Assembly (NCBI GenBank): GCA_026913215.1
Contig: JAPTYK010000001.1
Span: 6,572,001-6,636,000 of the forward strand
DNA length: 64,000 bases
Source: Streptomyces diastatochromogenes
GTDB lineage: Bacteria > Actinomycetota > Actinomycetes > Streptomycetales > Streptomycetaceae
Direction of reading: 5' to 3'
This document shows positions 1 through 7,905 of this stretch, one piece after another; position 1 is the stretch's first letter; the number at the start of each line of letters is the position of its first letter. The translations under genes were made by a program, and so were the position numbers. Under the pieces are notes generated by a model. The model saw only the letters and a program-made list of their open reading frames with translations. It searched no databases and was not told the DNA's origin.

Positions 1-2299
1 GCTCGGCCTCGCCCGGCTCCTGGACCGCCTCGCGGAGCGGCTGAAGGACCGGCCCCCGGTGCTCCTGGTGGACGACGTCCACTGGGCCGACGCCGAATCC
101 CTGGCCTGGCTCGACACCTTCGCCCGGACCCGGCGCGACCACCGGCTGCCGGTCCTCCTCGTCCTCGCCCACCGCCCCTTCGTACGGGAACCCCAGGGCC
201 CCGGCGGGCCCGCGACGCTCGCCGACCGCGCCGTCCTCACCCTCGGCCTGAACGCCCTCACCTCCACGGCCACCGCCGCACTCGCCCGGGACGTGCTCGG
301 CGGCCACGCGGACGAGCCGTTCTGCCACGAGCTGTGGACGGTGACCTCCGAAACCCCTACGAGACCGTCGAGTTGCTCGCCAAGGCCCGCGACCGGATGC
401 TCGAACCCGTCGCCGGCTCCGCGGGCCTCCTGCGCGACCTCGGCGCCGCCGCCCGGGGCGGCGGAATCGTCGCCCGCCTGGAGGAGCTCGGCAGCGGCCC
501 GACCCGCGTCGCCTGGGCGACGGCGGTCCTCGGCACCGACAGCACCCCGAACTCCTCGCCGCCGTCACCGGCATGCGCCCCAGCAGGTCGCCGAGGACAC
601 CGAACGCCTCCGGGCCGCCCGGATCGTGACCGCCCCGCCCGGGAGCGGACGGGGCGGACTCGCCCTCGTGCCCGTCCCGCCGCTGGAGTTCACCCACCCG
701 CTCATCGCCAGCGCCGTGTACGGCTCCGTGCCCTCGGGCCTGCGGACCGCCATGCACGGACGCGCCGCCTGGGCCCTCACCGAGGCGGGCCACGGACCGG
801 CCGCCGTCTCCCGCCACCTCCTCGAAGTCCACCCCGACGACGACCAGGACATCGTGGAAGGACTGCGCGCCGCCGCCGTCGAACACCTCGCCGTCGGAGC
901 CCCCGACGCGGCCCGCCGCTGCCTGGAGCGGGCCCTCGCCGAACCGCCCGGCCCCGACACGTACGCCAGGGTCCTGTACGAACTCGGCTGCGCCTCCTGC
1001 TCACCGCGCCCGCCGCCACCGTCCGCCACCTGCGCTCCGCGCTCGACCTCCCCGGACTCGACGACGACCTGCGCATCGACGCGACCTACCGGCTCGTCCA
1101 GGCCCTCGCCCACAACAACCAGCTCCAGGAGGCCGCGCGGGCCGCCGCCGTCGAGTACGCCCGCACCCCGCCCGGCACCGGCCGACGACGGCTCCAGGCC
1201 GCGCACTTCATCTACGAGGGCTTCCAGGCCTCCGAGGTGGACGGCCCGGACCGCTCCCGCCGCCTCGCCGAGCTCACCGCCGGCCTCACCGGAGCCGACA
1301 ACTCCGAGCGGGCCCTCATCACCGTCCGCAGCTTCGACGCGACCATGCGCGGCGAACCCGCCGCCGAGGTCGTACGGCTCTGCGACCTCTCCCTCGTCGA
1401 CGGCGCGCCCGCCCGGGGCCTCGGCTGGACCGACCCCGTCTGGGGCTTCGAGATCCCCGCCTTCACCGGCATCGCGTACGCCTTCGCCGACCGTCCCGAC
1501 CGGGCCGAGGCCCTCTTCACCGAGGCGGTCCGCGCCTTCGAGATCTCCGGCTGGAGCGGCGCCCACCTCGCCTTCGGCCACACCCTCCTGGGCCTGGTCC
1601 ACCGGCGCCGCGGCAACCTGCTCCGCGCCCAGCACCACCTGGAGGAGGGGCTCCGCCTCGCCGACCAGGTCGGCAACGGGCTGCCCGTCCACTGGGACAC
1701 CGCCTGCCTCCTCGTCGACACCCTCGTCGCCCGGGGCCGTACCGCCGAGGCGCGCGCCGTCGCCGACCGGTACTCCTTCGGCCCGCCCTGGCCCGGCGCG
1801 ATCGTCCTCCCCGACGGCCCCAGCGCCCTCGGCGGCTGCTGCTCGCCGAAGGCCGCGTCGAGGAGGCCGTGGCCACCCTGGAGGGCGCCGCCGAGGCCCT
1901 CACCGTCCGCGGCCGCCACCACATCGTCTGGGCTCCTGGCCGCTCGACCTCGCCCGCGCCCTCGCACCCACCGACCCGGACCGCGCGGCCCGGATCGCCC
2001 GCGAGGCCCACACCCACGCGGAACGCCTCGGCACCCACACCGCCCTCGGCGAAGCCCTCCGCTGCCTCGCCCTCTTCGCCGACCCGCCCGAGTCCCGCCG
2101 GCTCCTCGAACAGGCCGTCGCCCACCTCGCGGCCTCACCCTCCCGCTACGAGGAGGCCCTCGCCCGCCTCGACCTCGCCCACGCCACCGGCTCCGCCGAA
2201 ACCCTCGCCGAAGCCACCGCCCTGGCCGCCACCTGCGGCGCCGACCTCCTCACCTCGGACGCGGTGACGGCCCGTGCGTCGTTCCACCCTCCGGAGTGA
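1..2299 (+). CDS. LuxR-type large ATPase regulator, 5' truncated, frameshifted, no HTH seen
   Basis: The start lies outside the window. The first readable residues contain a Walker B-like motif (LLVDDVHWAD near bases 60-90), as in the AAA/STAND ATPase domain of large LuxR-type (MalT/LAL) transcriptional activators. The rest is alpha-helical, Ala/Arg-rich, TPR-like sequence typical of the middle of these proteins (for example RAARIAREAHTHAERLGT near 1990-2030). The reading frame changes several times, with the recognisable protein alternating between frames. The last frame stops at 2299 after a helical stretch, and I see no LuxR helix-turn-helix, which normally forms the C-terminus of this family. 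Either the HTH is lost, or a frame error creates an early stop, although the sequence beyond is a tRNA. Family call is moderately sure; DNA-binding role is unproven for this copy. Confidence 0.6.
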   Translation, partial: LGLARLLDRLAERLKDRPPVLLVDDVHWADAESLAWLDTFARTRRDHRLPVLLVLAHRPFVREPQGPGGPATLADRAVLTLGLNALTSTATAALARDVLGGHADEPFCHELWTVTSETPTRPSSCSPRPATGCSNPSPAPRASCATSAPPPGAAESSPAWRSSAAARPASPGRRRSSAPTAPRTPRRRHRHAPQQVAEDTERLRAARIVTAPPGSGRGGLALVPVPPLEFTHPLIASAVYGSVPSGLRTAMHGRAAWALTEAGHGPAAVSRHLLEVHPDDDQDIVEGLRAAAVEHLAVGAPDAARRCLERALAEPPGPDTYARVLYELGCASCSPRPPPPSATCAPRSTSPDSTTTCASTRPTGSSRPSPTTTSSRRPRGPPPSSTPAPRPAPADDGSRPRTSSTRASRPPRWTARTAPAASPSSPPASPEPTTPSGPSSPSAASTRPCAANPPPRSYGSATSPSSTARPPGASAGPTPSGASRSPPSPASRTPSPTVPTGPRPSSPRRSAPSRSPAGAAPTSPSATPSWAWSTGAAATCSAPSTTWRRGSASPTRSATGCPSTGTPPASSSTPSSPGAVPPRRAPSPTGTPSARPGPARSSSPTAPAPSAAAARRRPRRGGRGHPGGRRRGPHRPRPPPHRLGSWPLDLARALAPTDPDRAARIAREAHTHAERLGTHTALGEALRCLALFADPPESRRLLEQAVAHLAASPSRYEEALARLDLAHATGSAETLAEATALAATCGADLLTSDAVTARASFHPPE

Positions 2300-2352
2300 G
2301 GTAATGTTTTCCCTGCACGGCGACGCGGGAGAAACCCCGCGGAGACGAGCAC

Positions 2353-2425
2353 CGGGACGTGGCGCAGCTTGGTAGCGCACTTGACTGGGGTCAAGGGGTC
2401 GCAGGTTCAAATCCTGTCGTCCCGA
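2353..2425 (+). tRNA. tRNA-Pro (anticodon GGG), one base short in the anticodon loop
   Basis: The acceptor stem CGGGACG pairs with CGTCCCG and is followed by discriminator A at 2425. The D arm (GCGCAGCTTGGTAGCGC) and the T arm containing GGTTCAAATCC are canonical. The anticodon arm reads CTTGA-CTGGGG-TCAAG, a 5-bp stem with a 6-nt loop. The normal loop is 7 nt, and one extra G would give C-U-GGG-G-G with U33 and anticodon GGG. The missing G lies in a G run, so a sequencing deletion is the simplest explanation. No CCA is encoded, as is usual in Streptomyces. Confidence 0.9.
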
Positions 2426-2441
2426 CTCGAAAGAGTCGTAT

Positions 2442-2481
2442 GTCAGAGGCCGTTTCAGAGAAATCTGAAACGGCCTCTGAC
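2442..2481 (+). terminator. Strong hairpin downstream of tRNA-Pro
   Basis: A perfect 18-bp inverted repeat (2442-2459 and 2464-2481) with a GAAA tetraloop follows the tRNA. A smaller hairpin (CGACTC-GAAA-GAGTCG, 2423-2438) overlaps the tRNA 3' end. There is no long U run, as is common for Streptomyces terminators. It probably ends the tRNA transcript and insulates the epimerase gene downstream. Confidence 0.8.
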
Positions 2482-2601
2482 GCGTTTTCAGGCGGTCGGC
2501 CGCAGACGGACGCAGCGGTCTCCGGGGCCGTTCATGACGGAAGCCTTACGGCCCGGTGCGGGAGCGGTCCGGGCCGGGCCGGAGTCCGTAGCGTGCGGGG
2601 C

Positions 2602-3668
2602 ATGCGAGTACTCGTCACAGGAGGAGCCGGGTTCATCGGCTCGCGGGTGGTGGCCGCGCTGACGGCCGGGGGACACACGGCGGTGGTGTTCGACGCGTTG
2701 CTGCCGGCGGCCCATCCCGGCGCGCCCGAGGTGCCGGACGCCGAGTTCGTCCGGGGGACGTCAGGGACGCGGAGGCGGTGCGCGGCGCGCTGCGCGGGTG
2801 GACGCCGTCTGCCACCAGGCCGCGATGGTGGGGCTGGGGAAGGACTTCGCCGACGCGCCGGAGTACGTCGCCTGCAACGACCTGGGGACCGCGGTGCTGC
2901 TGGTCGGCATGGCCGAGGCCCGGGTGCGCCGGTTCGTGCAGGCGGGGTCGATGGTGGTGTACGGAGAGGGGCACTACGAGTGCGATGAGCACGGGGTGGT
3001 GCGGCCGGGCCCGAGGACGGTGGCGGATCTGGAGGCCGGCCGGTTCGAGCCGCGCTGTCCGCGCTGCGGGGCCGCGCTCGTCCCCGGCCTCGTGGGGAGG
3101 ACGCCCCGGCCGATCCGCGGAACGTCTACGCGACGACGAAGCTGGCGCAGGAGCACCTGGCCGCCGCCTGGGCGCGGTCCGTCGGGGCACGGCCGTGTCG
3201 CTGCGCTACCACAACGTGTACGGGCCGGGCATGCCGCGCGACACCCCGTACGCGGGCGTGGCCTCCTTCTTCCGGTCCTCGCTGGCCAGGGGCGAGGCGC
3301 CCCGGTGTTCGAGGACGGCGCGCAGCGGCGGGACTTCGTCCACGTGCGCGATGTCGCCGGGGCCAACGCGGCCGTGCTGGCGGGCCCGGCGACGCTGCCG
3401 CCCGGCGGCCACCGGGCGTACAACGTGGGCAGCGGCGAGCCGCACACCGTCGGGGAGATGGCCGCCGCGCTCGCGGCGGAGCACGGCGGCCCGGACCCCG
3501 TGGTGACGGGGAGTTCCGGCTCGGCGACGTCCGGCATGTCACTGCGGACTCGTCCCGGCTGCGGCGCGAACTGGGCTGGCGTCCCGAGGTCGGTTTCGCC
3601 GAGGGGATGGCCGAGTTCGCGCGTGCCGGACAGCGGGCCCCGGCCGGGCGGGACGGTCGACCCGGTAG
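2602..3668 (+). CDS. NAD-dependent sugar-nucleotide epimerase/dehydratase (extended SDR), frameshifted
   Basis: The start ATG at 2602 gives MRVLVTGGAGFIGSRV, the GxxGxxG Rossmann motif of extended SDR sugar-nucleotide epimerases. Later frames carry the rest: a CHQAAMVGLGKDF segment, an active-site region ending near YATTKLAQEHLA (YxxxK at about 3130-3150), LRYHNVYGPGMPRDTPYAG, RDFVHVRDVAGAN and NVGSGEPHTVGEMA. An insertion with a CPRCG motif (about 3055-3070) lies before the YxxxK segment; I associate such an insertion with dTDP-L-rhamnose 4-epimerase-like enzymes. At least five frame changes occur, mostly at G/C runs. The end is approximate: the first plausible stop after the last conserved segment is TAG at 3666. 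It converges on the histidine kinase. The exact sugar substrate cannot be read from sequence. Confidence 0.75.
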
Positions 3669-3689
3669 CCGGGCGGGTACCGGCGGCGG

Positions 3690-4807
3690 TCAGGCGTCCG
3701 AGGCCGCCAGCGGCAGGGTCACCTCGAAACGGCAGCCGCCCGGCACGTTGTCCACGCGGGCCCGCCCCGCGTGGGCCTCGACGATGCCCCGTACGATCGC
3801 CAGCCCGAGTCCCGCGCCGGCGGGCGGGTGCGGGCCGGGTTGCCGCGCCAGCCGGTGTCGAAGACCTTCGGCAGGTCGTCCTCGGGGATCCCGCCGCAGC
3901 CGTCGGTGACGGAGAGCACCGCGGTGTCCTCGCGCCGGTCGACGCGTACGGCGACGGTGCCGTCGGCGGGGGTGTGCCGGATGGCGTTGACGAGGAGATT
4001 GGCCAGGACACGGGTCATCTCCTTGCCGTCCACGTCGACCGGTACGGGGACGACGCCGTCCCCGCGCAGCCGTACGCCCCGCTCGCGGGCCAGCGGGTCC
4101 GCGCCGAGCAGGGCGTCGGCCGCCAGGTCCTGGAGGGAGAGGCGGCAGGGGGTCAGTTCGAGGGCTCCGGCGTGGATGCGGGAGAGCTCGAAGAGGTCGC
4201 CGACCATGGCGTCGAGGCGTTCGACCTCGGTGCGGATCTGCCGGTGGTAGCGGGCCGGGTCGGCGGCCACCCCGTCCTCCAGGGCCTCGGCCATGGCCCG
4301 CAGCCCGGCGAGCGGGGTGCGCAGGTCGTGGGAGATCCAGGCGACCAGCTCGCGCCGGGAGGCCTCCAGGGCGCGTTCCCGCTCCCGGGAGGCGGCGAGC
4401 CGGGCGCTGGTGGCGGCGAGTTCGCGGGTGACGGCGGCCAGCTCCGCGGTGGGCCGGGCGGACGGGGCGGCGAAGCTGCCGCCCTCGCCGAAGTCCCGGG
4501 CCGCGCGGACGAGGTCGCGGCCACGGGCCACGACCCACCGCCCGAGCACGAGCGCGGTGGCGAGCGAGACCACGGCGGCCATCGCGGCCACGAGCGTGAC
4601 GACGGTCAGGTCGTGCGGGGACAGGAACATCGCCCGTGCGACGGCGAGCGTGCCGGCCAGCATCGCGGTGACGGTGACCGCGGCGACGACGTTCAGGCAG
4701 ACGGCGACCGACCGGTGCCGCAGCAGACGCAGCGCCACCGCCCCGAGCACGCCGGCACAGGCCGCACCGCCCAGGGCGAAGGCCGCGATGAGCAGGACGT
4801 CCTTCAT
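3690..4807 (-). CDS. Sensor histidine kinase
   Basis: The start ATG at 4807 opens with two N-terminal membrane segments (LLIAAFALGGAACAGVLGAV and a second pair around residues 60-90), then a HAMP-like linker. A HisKA motif follows (WISHDLRTPLAGL, phospho-His near residue 165), then the N box (NLLVNAIRHTP), a DGCGGIPEDD G1 box and GLGLAIVRGIV G2 box. The frame changes once near 3822, so the last 45 residues (GLGLAIVRGIVEAHAG onward) lie in another frame and end at 3690. It overlaps the response regulator by 4 bp (ATGA), so the two are translationally coupled. The signal sensed is unknown. Its position divergent to the glycosyltransferase operon suggests, by inference only, that the pair controls that operon. 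Confidence 0.85.
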
Positions 4808-5626
4808 CGGACGCCCTCCGGTCCCGCCGCCTTCGCCGCTTCCGTCGGTCCCGCCGCTTGCGCTGCTTGCGTCGCTTGCGCTGCTTCCGTCGGTCCCGCC
4901 GCTTCCGCCGCTTCCGCCGCTTCCGTCGGTTCGAAGCGGTAGCCGACGCCCCAGACGGTCTGGATGAGGCGGGAGCGGCCGGATCGTCCTCGATCTTGGC
5001 GCGCAGGCGGCGCACGTGGACGGTGACGGTGGACAGGTCGCCGAACTCCCAGCCCCACACGTCCCGCATCAGCTCCTCGCGGCCGTGGGCCCGGCCGGGG
5101 TGGGCGAGGAAGTGCGCCAGGAGGTCGAACTCCCGCAGGGTGAGGGTGAGGTCCCGGCCGTTCCTGGTGGCGCGGCGGGTCTCGGGGTGCACGCTGATCC
5201 CGGCCGCGCGCAGCACCGCGGGGCGGTGGCGGCCGGTGCGCGGTGCGGCTGCGCCGCAGGACGGACTCGACGCGGAGGACCAGCTCGCGCGGGCTGAAGG
5301 GCTTGGTGACGTAGTCGTCCGCGCCCAGTTCGAGGCCCGCGATCCGGTCGTCCTCGGTCCCGCGCGCCGTCAGCATGACCACCGGGACGGGCGTTCGGCG
5401 CGCAGCCGGCGGCACACCTCGAGACCGTCGATGCCGGGCAGCATCAGATCGAGGACGACCAGGTCGGGGTCGTACCGGGCGGCGGCGTCGAGGGCGGAGG
5501 GCCCGTCGGCGGCGTGCTCGACGCCGTGGCCGGCCCGGCGGAGGTAACCGGTGACGACCTCGGCGACGGTCGGGTCGTCGTCGACGACGAGGAGCCGGGC
5601 GGGCGGCGTGGGCGGGGCGTGCTCAT
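4804..5626 (-). CDS. OmpR/PhoB-type response regulator with repetitive Ala-rich tail
   Basis: The receiver domain is clear: LLVVDDDPTVAEVV at the N-terminus, the phospho-acceptor Asp in DLVVLDLMLPGIDG, then VVMLTARGTEDDRIAGLELG and the conserved Lys in DDYVTKPFSPREL. A winged-helix DNA-binding domain follows (LTLREFDLLAHFLAHPGR, VTVHVRRLRAKIEDDP, TVWGVGYRFEP). At least three frame changes occur, including one within the first 10 codons, so the ATG at 5626 is chosen by position and typical length. After the winged helix comes a tail of about 35 residues made of repeated TEAA/EAAGP units, which the family lacks. It partners the adjacent kinase, with which it shares a 4-bp ATGA overlap. Confidence 0.85.
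4820..4930 (-). repeat. Tandem GCTTCCGCC-type repeats encoding the response-regulator tail
   Basis: On the plus strand the segment is built from degenerate GCTTCCGCC, GCTTGCGCT and TCCGTCGGTCCCGCC units. On the minus strand these encode TEAAEAAEAAGP-like runs at the C-terminus of the response regulator. The longer TCCGTCGGTCCCGCC unit recurs about every 50 bp, giving a higher-order repeat. Confidence 0.8.
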
Positions 5627-5750
5627 GGCCGCAAGCGTGACACCCCCGGTCCCCGCCGTCCGCACCCGCACTGCCCCGTACGGCCGACGTCCGTGTTTCG
5701 TAAGGAGTCGATGTCCGCTTTGCCCGGCGGAAGTTCCTACGGTGGCAGGC

Positions 5751-6437
5751 GTGACCGAACACACCGTGGACGTCGTCCTTCCCTGTCTGAACGAGGCCGA
5801 GGCCCTGCCCTGGGTCCTCGCCCGCGTCCCCGCCGGCTGGCGGGCCCTGGTCGTGGACAACGGGTCCACCGACGGGTCCGCCGACCTCGCCCGCTCCCTC
5901 GGGGCCACCGTCGTGACCGAGCCCCGGCGCGGCTTCGGGGCCGCGTGCCACGCCGGGGCGACGGCCTCCGACGCCGAGTACGTCTGCTTCAGCGACTGCG
6001 ACGCCTCCCTCGATCCCGGCCTGCTGACCGGCTTCGTCCGCGCCGTCGCGGCCGGGGAGGCCGATCTCGTGCTGGGCGGCGCCGGCCGCAGGGCCGGGGC
6101 GCCTGGCGGCGCACGCCCGCGCCGGGAACGCCGCGCTGTCCCGGATGCTGCGCCGCCGCACCGGGCTGCGGCTGCACGACCTCGGCCCCTGCGGGCGATG
6201 CGCCGGGAGGCGCTGCTCGGCCTGGAGCTGACCGACCGGCGGTCCGGCTACCCGCTCCAGATGGTCGTCCGGGCGCGGACGCGGGCTGGCGGGTGCGGAG
6301 GAGGACGTGCCCTACCGGCCCCGGACCGGGAAGTCCAAGGTCACCGGCACCTGGCGGGGCACCTGGCACGCGGTCCGCGACATGCGCGCCGTGCTCGCGG
6401 AGCCCTCGTACGCCCCGTCCCCGGAGGCGCGCGGTGA
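5751..6437 (+). CDS. GT2 family glycosyltransferase (DPM1-like)
   Basis: The GTG start at 5751 gives VTEHTVDVVLPCLNEAEALP, the typical GT-A start. Then come VVDNGSTDGSADLARSLGA and a DxD-like FSDCDASLDPG motif for metal and nucleotide-sugar binding. Later segments are GPLRAMRREALLGLELTDRR, YPLQMVVRA and VPYRPRTGKSKVTGT, as in bacterial GT2 enzymes that add sugars to lipid or small acceptors. There are two or three frame changes after 6080. The last stop, TGA 6435-6437, overlaps the GTG of the next gene. It is first in a six-gene set whose members all overlap by 4 bp. The 124-bp region upstream (5627-5750) is shared with the divergent two-component genes and must hold both promoters; I could not assign -10/-35 boxes there. 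Confidence 0.8.
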   Translation: MTEHTVDVVLPCLNEAEALPWVLARVPAGWRALVVDNGSTDGSADLARSLGATVVTEPRRGFGAACHAGATASDAEYVCFSDCDASLDPGLLTGFVRAVAAGEADLVLGGAGRRAGAPGGARPRRERRAVPDAAPPHRAAAARPRPLRAMRREALLGLELTDRRSGYPLQMVVRARTRAGGCGGGRALPAPDREVQGHRHLAGHLARGPRHARRARGALVRPVPGGAR

Positions 6438-7061
6438 CCAGCCTGCTCGTGATCGCCAAGGAACCCGTCCCCGGCCGGGTCAAGACCCGGCTCTGTCCGC
6501 CCTTCACGCACGAGGAGGCGGCGGTCCTGGCCGAGGCCGCCCTCGCCGACACCCTGGCCGCCGCGGCAGCCACCCCCGCCGACCGGCACGTCCTGGTCCT
6601 GGACGGAGCCCCGGGCCCGTGGCTGCCCGCCGGCTTCGAGGTCGTCCCCAGTCCGGCGGCGGCCTCGACGAGCGGCTCGCGGCCGCGTTCGCCGGCTGCG
6701 CCGGGCCCGCGCTGCTGATCGGCATGGACACCCCGCAGGTCACCCTGGAACTCCTCGCGCCCGCGCTCACCCTCGACGCGTACGACGCCTGGTTCGGCCC
6801 CGCGGCGGACGGCGGCTTCTGGGCCCTGGGCCTGGCGGACCCGGACCCGGCCCTGCTGCTCGGCGTCCCCATGTCCGTCCCCGGCACCGGAGCCGCCCAG
6901 TACCGGCGGCTGCGCGCTGCCGGACTCCGCACGGCGCTGCTGCCCCGCTGCGGGACGTCGACACCGCGGCGGACGCCGCCGAGGTCGCCGCGCTCGCACC
7001 GACCGGGCGGTTCGCGAGGCGCCACCAGGAACTCGCCGCGGGCCTGCCGGTGGCACGATGA
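6434..7061 (+). CDS. TIGR04282/DUF2064-type glycosyltransferase-like nucleotidyltransferase
   Basis: The GTG start at 6434 overlaps the GT2 stop. The protein begins VTSLLVIAKEPVPGRVKTRL, the signature of the DUF2064/TIGR04282 family, a CofC/MobA-like GT-A fold. It continues with LIGMDTPQVTLELL, and DAWFGPAADGGFWALGL, matching the family GMDTP and ADGGFW motifs. Frame changes occur near 6655 and 6950. The stop TGA 7059-7061 overlaps the next ATG. Members often sit beside GT2 partners and were named from arsenosugar clusters; nothing here shows arsenic chemistry. Substrate unknown. Confidence 0.75.
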
Positions 7062-7905
7062 CCGCCCCGAGCTCCACGAGCCGTACGAGCTCCACGGGCC
7101 GTACGAGCTCCACGGGCCCTACGAGTCCCCGAGCCCTACGAGCCCTGCGAGTCCCCTGGGCTCTGCGAGTCCCCTGGGCCCTGCGAGCCCCCGCGTTCCA
7201 CGTCCTCCACGAGCCCCCGGTCGTGCGGTGCGCCGTCCCCGGCGTGGCGGGCGGACCCGTACGCCCTGGCCCTGCGCACCGGCCGGGGACCCCTCTTCCT
7301 CCACCGGACGGACGGCTGGCTGCTGCCCCTGGACGTCCAGCGCTGGTGCGCCGGTGCCGACGCGGCGGACGAGAGCGTCCTGGCCCGCTGTCGCGGGGCC
7401 GTGCTCGACATCGGCTGCGGACCCGGCCGGCTCGTCGCGGCACTCGCCGAACGCGGCCGGCGCGCCCTCGGCATCGACGTGGCGCCGGCCGCCGTGTCCC
7501 AGACGGTGCGCCGCGGCGGAACGGCCCTGTGCCGCTCCGTGTTCGACCCCTGCCCGGCGAACACCGCTGGGACACCGCCCTGCTGATGGACGGCAACATC
7601 GGCATCGGCGGCGACCCCGCCGCCCTCTTGGAGCGGACCGCGGGCCTGCTGGCCCCCGGCGGGCGGCTGCTCGCCGAGACCGCGCCCGTCGAGGTGGACG
7701 AGCGGCACGACGTACGCCTCGACGACGGCCGCGGCACCTTCGGCCCCGCCTTCCCGTGGGCCCGGGTCGGCCGGGCGGCACTGCTGCGCCACGCCGAGGC
7801 CACCGGCTGGCGGGCCGTCCGCAGCTGGTCGGTGACCGGCCGGCACTTCACCGAACTCGCCCCGCCGCACCCCACCGCGCCGCTTCCGCCGGAGCCACGC
7901 GGTGA
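7058..7905 (+). CDS. Class I SAM-dependent methyltransferase with repetitive N-terminus
   Basis: ATG 7058 lies in an ATGA overlap with the preceding gene. After about 45 residues of Ser/Thr/Pro/Arg-rich repeat sequence come YALALRTGRGPLFLH and the SAM-binding motif I VLDIGCGPGRLVAALAERG, then ALGIDVAPAAVS. Later segments are WDTALLMDGNIGIGGDP and LLAPGGRLLAETAPVE, as in class I methyltransferases. The C-terminal part (GWRAVRSWSVTGRHFTELA) is typical. Frame changes occur near 7260, 7560 and close to the stop. The end at 7905 is inferred from the GTGA overlap with the GT87 gene. The methyl acceptor is unknown; the operon points to a glycosylated or lipid-linked intermediate. Confidence 0.75.
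7068..7193 (+). repeat. 18-bp direct repeats in the methyltransferase 5' end
   Basis: Three near-identical tandem copies of an 18-mer (CGAGCTCCACGGGCCGTA type) are followed by diverged copies (CGAGTCCCC..., CTGGGCTCTGCGAGTCCC...). Eighteen bp is six codons, so copy-number change keeps frame. No hairpin or regulatory motif is evident. Confidence 0.8.

Noticed and set aside
2353..3700. tRNA-associated genomic island or attachment site
   Set aside because: No integrase, no direct repeat of the tRNA 3' end in the window, and no change in base composition downstream.
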